Notes under the pieces: generated by a model
The model's database searches: none
What the model saw: only the letters and a program-made list of their open reading frames with translations
Told to the model about the DNA's origin: nothing
Program-made: the position numbers and the translations under genes
Origin: an uncultured Eubacteriales bacterium
GTDB lineage: Bacteria > Bacillota > Clostridia > Oscillospirales > Oscillospiraceae
NCBI GenBank assembly: GCA_900553135.1
Contig: USCO01000035.1
Coordinates: forward strand, 1-16,694
DNA length: 16,694 nucleotides
Reading direction: 5' to 3'
Shown here: positions 13,320-16,694 of the stretch, in pieces
Layout: every line of letters starts with the position of its first letter
How positions within the stretch are numbered: position 1 is the first letter of the stretch

Positions 13320-14492
13320 ATGTATCGTATCAAAACCATGAATAAAATCTCCTCTGCCGGTCTGGAGCTGCTGGACAACAGCCGCTTCCAGGTGGGCAGC
13401 GATGTGGAAAACGAGGACGGCATCCTGGTTCGCTCCGCCGCCATGCACGACTACGAGTTCCCCGACGCCCTGCGGGCCATTGCCCGGGCCGGCGCCGGCA
13501 CCAACAACATTCCCATCGACCGCTGCTCGGAAAACGGCATCGTGGTCTTCAACACCCCCGGCGCCAACGCCAACGCGGTGAAGGAGCTGGTCATTGCCGC
13601 CCTGCTCATCGCCTCCCGTGACATTCTGGGCGGCGCCGAGTGGGTTCAGGAGCAGGCCCACACCCCCGGCGTGGACGTGGCCGCCGCCGTGGAGAAGGGC
13701 AAGAGCGCCTTTGTGGGCCCCGAGCTCTACCGCAAGACCCTGGGCGTCATCGGCTTGGGCGCCATCGGCGCGCTGGTGTGCAACATCGCCCTGGATCTGG
13801 GCATGGACGTATACGGCTACGACCCCTTCCTGTCGGTGGACGCCGCCCTGCGGCTGGACCGCCATGTCCACGTGGTGAAGAACGTGGATGAGCTGTACAA
13901 GGTCTCCGACTACATCACCATTCACGTCCCCTACAACAACAACACCAAGGACTTCATCAACGCCGAGGCCATCGCCAAGATGAAGGGCCAGGTGCGAGTG
14001 CTGAATCTGGCCCGGGGCGGTCTGGTCAACGACGACGACATGATCGAGGCCCTGGAGTCCGGCCGCGTGGCCCGCTACGTCACCGACTTCCCCGACGACA
14101 AGATTTCTCTGGTCAAGGGCGTCATCGCTCTGCCCCACCTGGGCGCCTCCACCCCCGAGAGCGAGGAGAACTGCGCCCGCATGGCCGCCGATCAGCTGAA
14201 GGATTACCTCATCAACGGCAACATCAAAAACTCCGTCAACCTGCCCAACGTCCACCAGGAGTGGAGCGGTATCTCCCGTGTGTGCCTGATGCACAAAAAT
14301 GTGCCCGCCATGCTGACCCAGATCACCTCCATTCTCTCCGCTGAGGGGGTCAACGTGGAGAACCTGACCAACAAGTCCAAGAAGGATTACGCCTACACCA
14401 TGGTGGACCTGAACAGCCGCATCAAGGATTCTGTGGCCGATCAGCTGCGCTCCATCCCCGGCATGATCCGCGTGCGGGTGCTGAACCATTGA
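13320..14492 (+). CDS. serA: D-3-phosphoglycerate dehydrogenase, short ACT-containing form
   Basis: 390 residues. It oxidises 3-phosphoglycerate with NAD to 3-phosphohydroxypyruvate, the first step of serine synthesis, and hands its product to SerC. The NAD-binding loop is GVIGLGAIG at 142-150. Catalytic Arg232 lies in LNLARGGLVND and catalytic His273 in PHLGAST. The C-terminal ACT domain covers about 318-390 and usually gives feedback control by serine. The acid that normally sits in LDVFxxEP is not found; the matching stretch reads YVTDFPDD (253-260), so an aspartate may take its place, as I recall for many clostridial homologues. GAGGT precedes the ATG by 7 bases. The rhomboid gene overlaps its stop codon. 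Confidence 0.95.
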   Translation: MYRIKTMNKISSAGLELLDNSRFQVGSDVENEDGILVRSAAMHDYEFPDALRAIARAGAGTNNIPIDRCSENGIVVFNTPGANANAVKELVIAALLIASRDILGGAEWVQEQAHTPGVDVAAAVEKGKSAFVGPELYRKTLGVIGLGAIGALVCNIALDLGMDVYGYDPFLSVDAALRLDRHVHVVKNVDELYKVSDYITIHVPYNNNTKDFINAEAIAKMKGQVRVLNLARGGLVNDDDMIEALESGRVARYVTDFPDDKISLVKGVIALPHLGASTPESEENCARMAADQLKDYLINGNIKNSVNLPNVHQEWSGISRVCLMHKNVPAMLTQITSILSAEGVNVENLTNKSKKDYAYTMVDLNSRIKDSVADQLRSIPGMIRVRVLNH

Positions 14493-15067
14493 GAGAGCTT
14501 CGGATTCAATATAATACTCCGGTAGTGCTCACCTTCTCCCTGCTGGCCCTGGGCGCTCTGCTGCTGGGCATGGTCACCGATGGGAGCTCCACCTGGATGC
14601 TGTTTTCCGTCTACCGTTCTCCCCTGACCCAGCCCCTCACCTATCTGCGCTTTTTCACCCACGTGCTGGGCCACGCCAACTACGCCCACTTCATCAACAA
14701 CATCATGCTCCTGCTGGTCATCGGTCCCCCCATGGAGGAGAAGTACGGCAGCCGCCGTCTGCTGGCCTGCATCGTGCTCACCGCCTTTGCCTCGGGCCTG
14801 GTGCAGTTCATTTTCTTCCCTGGCACCGCCCTTCTGGGGGCCAGCGGCATTGTGTTTATGATGATCGTCCTCTCCTCCCTGTCGGGAATGCGGGACGGGG
14901 CCATCCCCCTCACCCTGATCCTGGTAGTCGTCCTCTATCTGGGCGGCGAGGTGGTGGACGCCGTGTCTTCCCAGGACGACGTCTCCCAGCTGACCCACAT
15001 TGTGGGCGGCCTGTGCGGCGGAGCCTTTGGGCTCACGGTGGGCCGCACCCATGGAAAACGAAAATAA
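14489..15067 (+). CDS. Rhomboid-family intramembrane serine protease
   Basis: 192 residues with about six hydrophobic helices. Rhomboids cut single-pass membrane proteins inside the bilayer with a Ser-His dyad. Both residues are present: Ser119 in LLGASGIVF (the GxSG motif) and His170 in QLTHIVGGLCGG. The GHANYAHFINN segment at 61-71 is the conserved H-x2-N-type helix start that shapes the oxyanion site. The start is TTG at 14489, which overlaps the serA stop (TTGA); there is no clear ribosome binding site, so it probably depends on ribosomes finishing serA. It ends in a basic tail GRTHGKRK. Substrates are unknown and no obvious one is encoded nearby. Confidence 0.88.
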   Translation: MRELRIQYNTPVVLTFSLLALGALLLGMVTDGSSTWMLFSVYRSPLTQPLTYLRFFTHVLGHANYAHFINNIMLLLVIGPPMEEKYGSRRLLACIVLTAFASGLVQFIFFPGTALLGASGIVFMMIVLSSLSGMRDGAIPLTLILVVVLYLGGEVVDAVSSQDDVSQLTHIVGGLCGGAFGLTVGRTHGKRK

Positions 15068-15095
15068 AAAACGCCGCCCGGCCGGGCGGCGTTTT
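15066..15095. terminator. Bidirectional terminator between convergent rhomboid and MATE genes
   Basis: 12-bp stem AAAACGCCGCCC / GGGCGGCGTTTT with a GGCC loop. It gives a T-run on both strands (four on plus, six on minus), begins inside the rhomboid stop codon and ends one base before the MATE stop. Confidence 0.92.
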
Positions 15096-15096
15096 C

Positions 15097-16470
15097 TTAT
15101 GCTTGAATGGCGCTGTGGCTTTCCGCCTGCTTCCGCACCCACCCCAGCTTTCTCCAGTAAAACACCGCGGTGATCACGGGGGGGATAAAGTCGGAGATGG
15201 GCTCGGCATAGAAGGCCGCCATGGGCCCAAACAGACTGGGCAGCAGGAACAGAGGCACAAAGTAGACTGCCTTTCGCAGGAAGGACAGGGGTAGGGAGTA
15301 ATACATCATTCCCATGCCGTTGAGTCCGTCCACAATGGCGTACTGTACCGCCATGGGCACGATGCCCAGGGTGGTGATGCGGATGGCGGACACCGCCAGC
15401 TGGGACACCTGGGCGTCGGGGGTAAAGATCCAGGTGAATGGGGCACAGAAGAGCTGGGCCACCACCAGCAGCACCGCCGTATAGATGACGCCGATGAGCA
15501 GGATGTACCGCTGGGCCTGGAAAATCCGGTCGGGCCGGCCTGCGCCCAGGTTGTAGCCCAGAATGGCGGCGGTGCCGCTGGTCATGCCGCCCAGAGGCAT
15601 GGTGATGACCAACATAAAGCTCTGGGAAATGGTGGCCGCCGCCACCAGCAGGTCTCCCTGCTCCGCCCCACCGTAGCGCTGGAGCACCGCGTTGAGGGCA
15701 ATGATCATCACATTATCCACCGCAATGATGAGGAAGGGGGTCAGGCCGGTGACCAGCACCCGCCCCATGATGCGCAGATTGTAGCCCCCAAAGGTGATGC
15801 GCACCTGGGGCACCGGGCCGAAGAGGAAGTGCAGCACATACAGGCAGCTGCCCAGCTGGCTGATCACCGTGGCGATGGCGGCTCCCTTGACCCCAAGGTC
15901 CAGGACAAAGATAAACACCGGGTCCAGCACGATGTTCAGCACCGCGCCCAGCATCACCGACTGCATGCCCTTCTTGGCAAAGCCCTGGCAGATGATGAAC
16001 TGATTCATACCTGTGGACAGCAGGGCAAACACCGTGCCCGTCAGGTACCAGGAGTAATAGTCCAGAGCGTAGGGCAGCGTCTCCTGGCTGGCGCCGAAGA
16101 GGAGCAGGGCGGGCCGCCGGGTGGCGTAGGCCACGCCCATGAGCATCAGGGCCAGCACGGTAAGCAGCAGGAAGCAGTTGGCCAGTACCTTCTCCGCCTC
16201 CCGCCGCCTGCCTTCTCCCAGCCGGATGCTGATGAGGGGCGAGCCGCCCACGCCCACCCAGAAGGCCACCGAGCCCAGCATGGTGACGATGGGTCCGCAC
16301 ACCCCCGCCCCGGCCAGGGCCAGACTGCCTACCTCGGCAATGTTTCCAATGTACATCCGGTCCACCACGCTGTACAGCACGCTGACAAACTGGGCCAACA
16401 TGCTGGGGATGGCGATGCGCAGCACCAGGGGCCGGATTGGGTCCCGTCCCAGATCGTTTTCCACTCTCAT
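15097..16470 (-). CDS. MATE-family multidrug/cation antiporter
   Basis: 457 residues with about 12 membrane helices in two related halves, as in MATE transporters that export drugs or metabolites in exchange for sodium ions or protons. Marks: IRPLVLRIAIPSMLAQFVS near the start, VVDRMYIGNI at about 35-44, and in the second half NAVLQRYGG, AAATISQSFMLVITMPLGG and AILGYNLGAG. AGGAG is 7 bases before the ATG. A promoter lies about 55 bp upstream, and it is divergent from an unseen gene off the right edge. The exact substrate cannot be told from sequence; MATE genes of this type in Clostridia are numerous and mostly uncharacterised. Confidence 0.95.
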   Translation of the reverse strand: MRVENDLGRDPIRPLVLRIAIPSMLAQFVSVLYSVVDRMYIGNIAEVGSLALAGAGVCGPIVTMLGSVAFWVGVGGSPLISIRLGEGRRREAEKVLANCFLLLTVLALMLMGVAYATRRPALLLFGASQETLPYALDYYSWYLTGTVFALLSTGMNQFIICQGFAKKGMQSVMLGAVLNIVLDPVFIFVLDLGVKGAAIATVISQLGSCLYVLHFLFGPVPQVRITFGGYNLRIMGRVLVTGLTPFLIIAVDNVMIIALNAVLQRYGGAEQGDLLVAAATISQSFMLVITMPLGGMTSGTAAILGYNLGAGRPDRIFQAQRYILLIGVIYTAVLLVVAQLFCAPFTWIFTPDAQVSQLAVSAIRITTLGIVPMAVQYAIVDGLNGMGMMYYSLPLSFLRKAVYFVPLFLLPSLFGPMAAFYAEPISDFIPPVITAVFYWRKLGWVRKQAESHSAIQA

Positions 16471-16525
16471 TTTCCCACTCCTGCTCTTTTTCCAAAATCT
16501 CTCACAATTTTCTCACGTAGCGGCC

Positions 16526-16555
16526 ATTATAGCCTCTCCTCCACCCCGTTGTCAA
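16526..16555 (-). promoter_or_regulatory. Sigma-A promoter of the MATE gene
   Basis: On the minus strand: perfect TTGACA (16555-16550), 18-bp spacer, perfect TATAAT (16531-16526). Leader of about 50 nt. Confidence 0.85.
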
Positions 16556-16596
16556 CCTCCCCTGCCCGTCCCCCAAAAATTCTTTCCCCACGCCCC

Positions 16597-16625
16597 TTGA
16601 CAACTGTGTATCTCCCATATATACT
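16597..16625 (+). promoter_or_regulatory. Rightward sigma-A promoter for a gene beyond the window
   Basis: Perfect TTGACA (16597-16602), 17-bp spacer, TATACT (16620-16625). GAAAGGAA at 16656-16663 could be a ribosome binding site, but no ATG follows within 10 bases and the sequence turns GC-rich up to the window edge. Confidence 0.8.
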
Positions 16626-16650
16626 GTGCATATAGTATATATACACTATA
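16617..16650. promoter_or_regulatory. Two overlapping inverted repeats on the -10 and start site of the right-edge promoter
   Basis: First dyad: ATATATACT (16617-16625), 8-base spacer, AGTATATAT (16634-16642), perfect 9-bp arms covering the -10. Second dyad: TATAGT (16631-16636), 8-base spacer, ACTATA (16645-16650); over its 20 bases only one symmetric pair of positions fails. Their placement is that of a repressor operator. TATA-rich dyads of this kind are often autoregulatory sites of GntR/YtrA-type regulators, but that identification is inference. Confidence 0.65.
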
Positions 16651-16694
16651 ACGCAGAAAGGAACCACGGCGGCAGCCGACCCCCGCGCAGGGCG

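Noticed and set aside
13290..14489. A 399-codon minus-strand frame opposite serA
   Set aside because: Shadow of serA produced by the strong third-position GC bias; repetitive Val/Gly/His composition and no start signals.
15829..16635. A 268-codon plus-strand frame opposite the MATE gene
   Set aside because: Gln/His/Gly-rich translation with no motifs, and it runs through the MATE promoter; shadow frame.

Overview
This is a GC-rich window with strong ribosome binding sites and sigma-A promoters. It reads as the chromosome of a strictly anaerobic, probably endospore-forming Clostridia member; an Oscillospiraceae-like, high-GC gut anaerobe (Flavonifractor/Pseudoflavonifractor type) is my guess. 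The signs are pyruvate:ferredoxin oxidoreductase, a perfect PerR-type box, a YaaL-BofA pair (BofA belongs to the sigma-K sporulation checkpoint), an S-layer-homology protein and a BioB of the kind seen in obligate anaerobes. No rRNA, tRNA, CRISPR array, insertion sequence or phage gene was seen. Most of the window is core metabolism. The unusual parts are one low-GC membrane-protein gene, a MerR-RDD fusion, and several well-preserved operators.

Layout. (1) 1-1264, minus: N-terminal 421 codons of nifJ (PFOR), cut by the window edge. A 411-bp spacer follows, holding the nifJ promoter, a 27-bp perfect palindrome with a 15/15 PerR box, and the comM promoter. (2) 1676-5736, plus: comM (branch-migration ATPase), a terminator, a new promoter, then thiI-cinA, closed by a two-way terminator. 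(3) 5775-6644, minus: an orphan four-helix membrane protein with its own promoter, lower in GC than its neighbours. (4) 8301-6758, minus: a bioB-bioY operon. Two BirA-like operators lie over the -35 and -10 of its promoter. (5) 8518-9744, plus: a secreted protein with three SLH domains. (6) 9898-10394, plus: yaaL-bofA, overlapping by ATGA. (7) 10575-12035, plus: a MerR-type DNA-binding domain fused to an RDD membrane domain, behind a promoter with a 19-bp spacer typical of MerR targets. (8) 12167-15067, plus: serC-serA-rhomboid protease, behind a perfect consensus sigma-A promoter. (9) 16470-15097, minus: a MATE efflux transporter. (10) 16597-16694: a rightward promoter with two overlapping inverted repeats, belonging to a gene beyond the window.

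How the genes work together. serC and serA supply two of the three steps of phosphorylated serine synthesis. bioB and bioY pair the last step of biotin synthesis with vitamin uptake, which suggests a salvage lifestyle because no bioA, bioD or bioF is present here. comM and cinA are both competence-associated families, separated only by thiI. Transcription units are compact and many are separated by strong hairpin terminators, two of which serve convergent genes on both strands.
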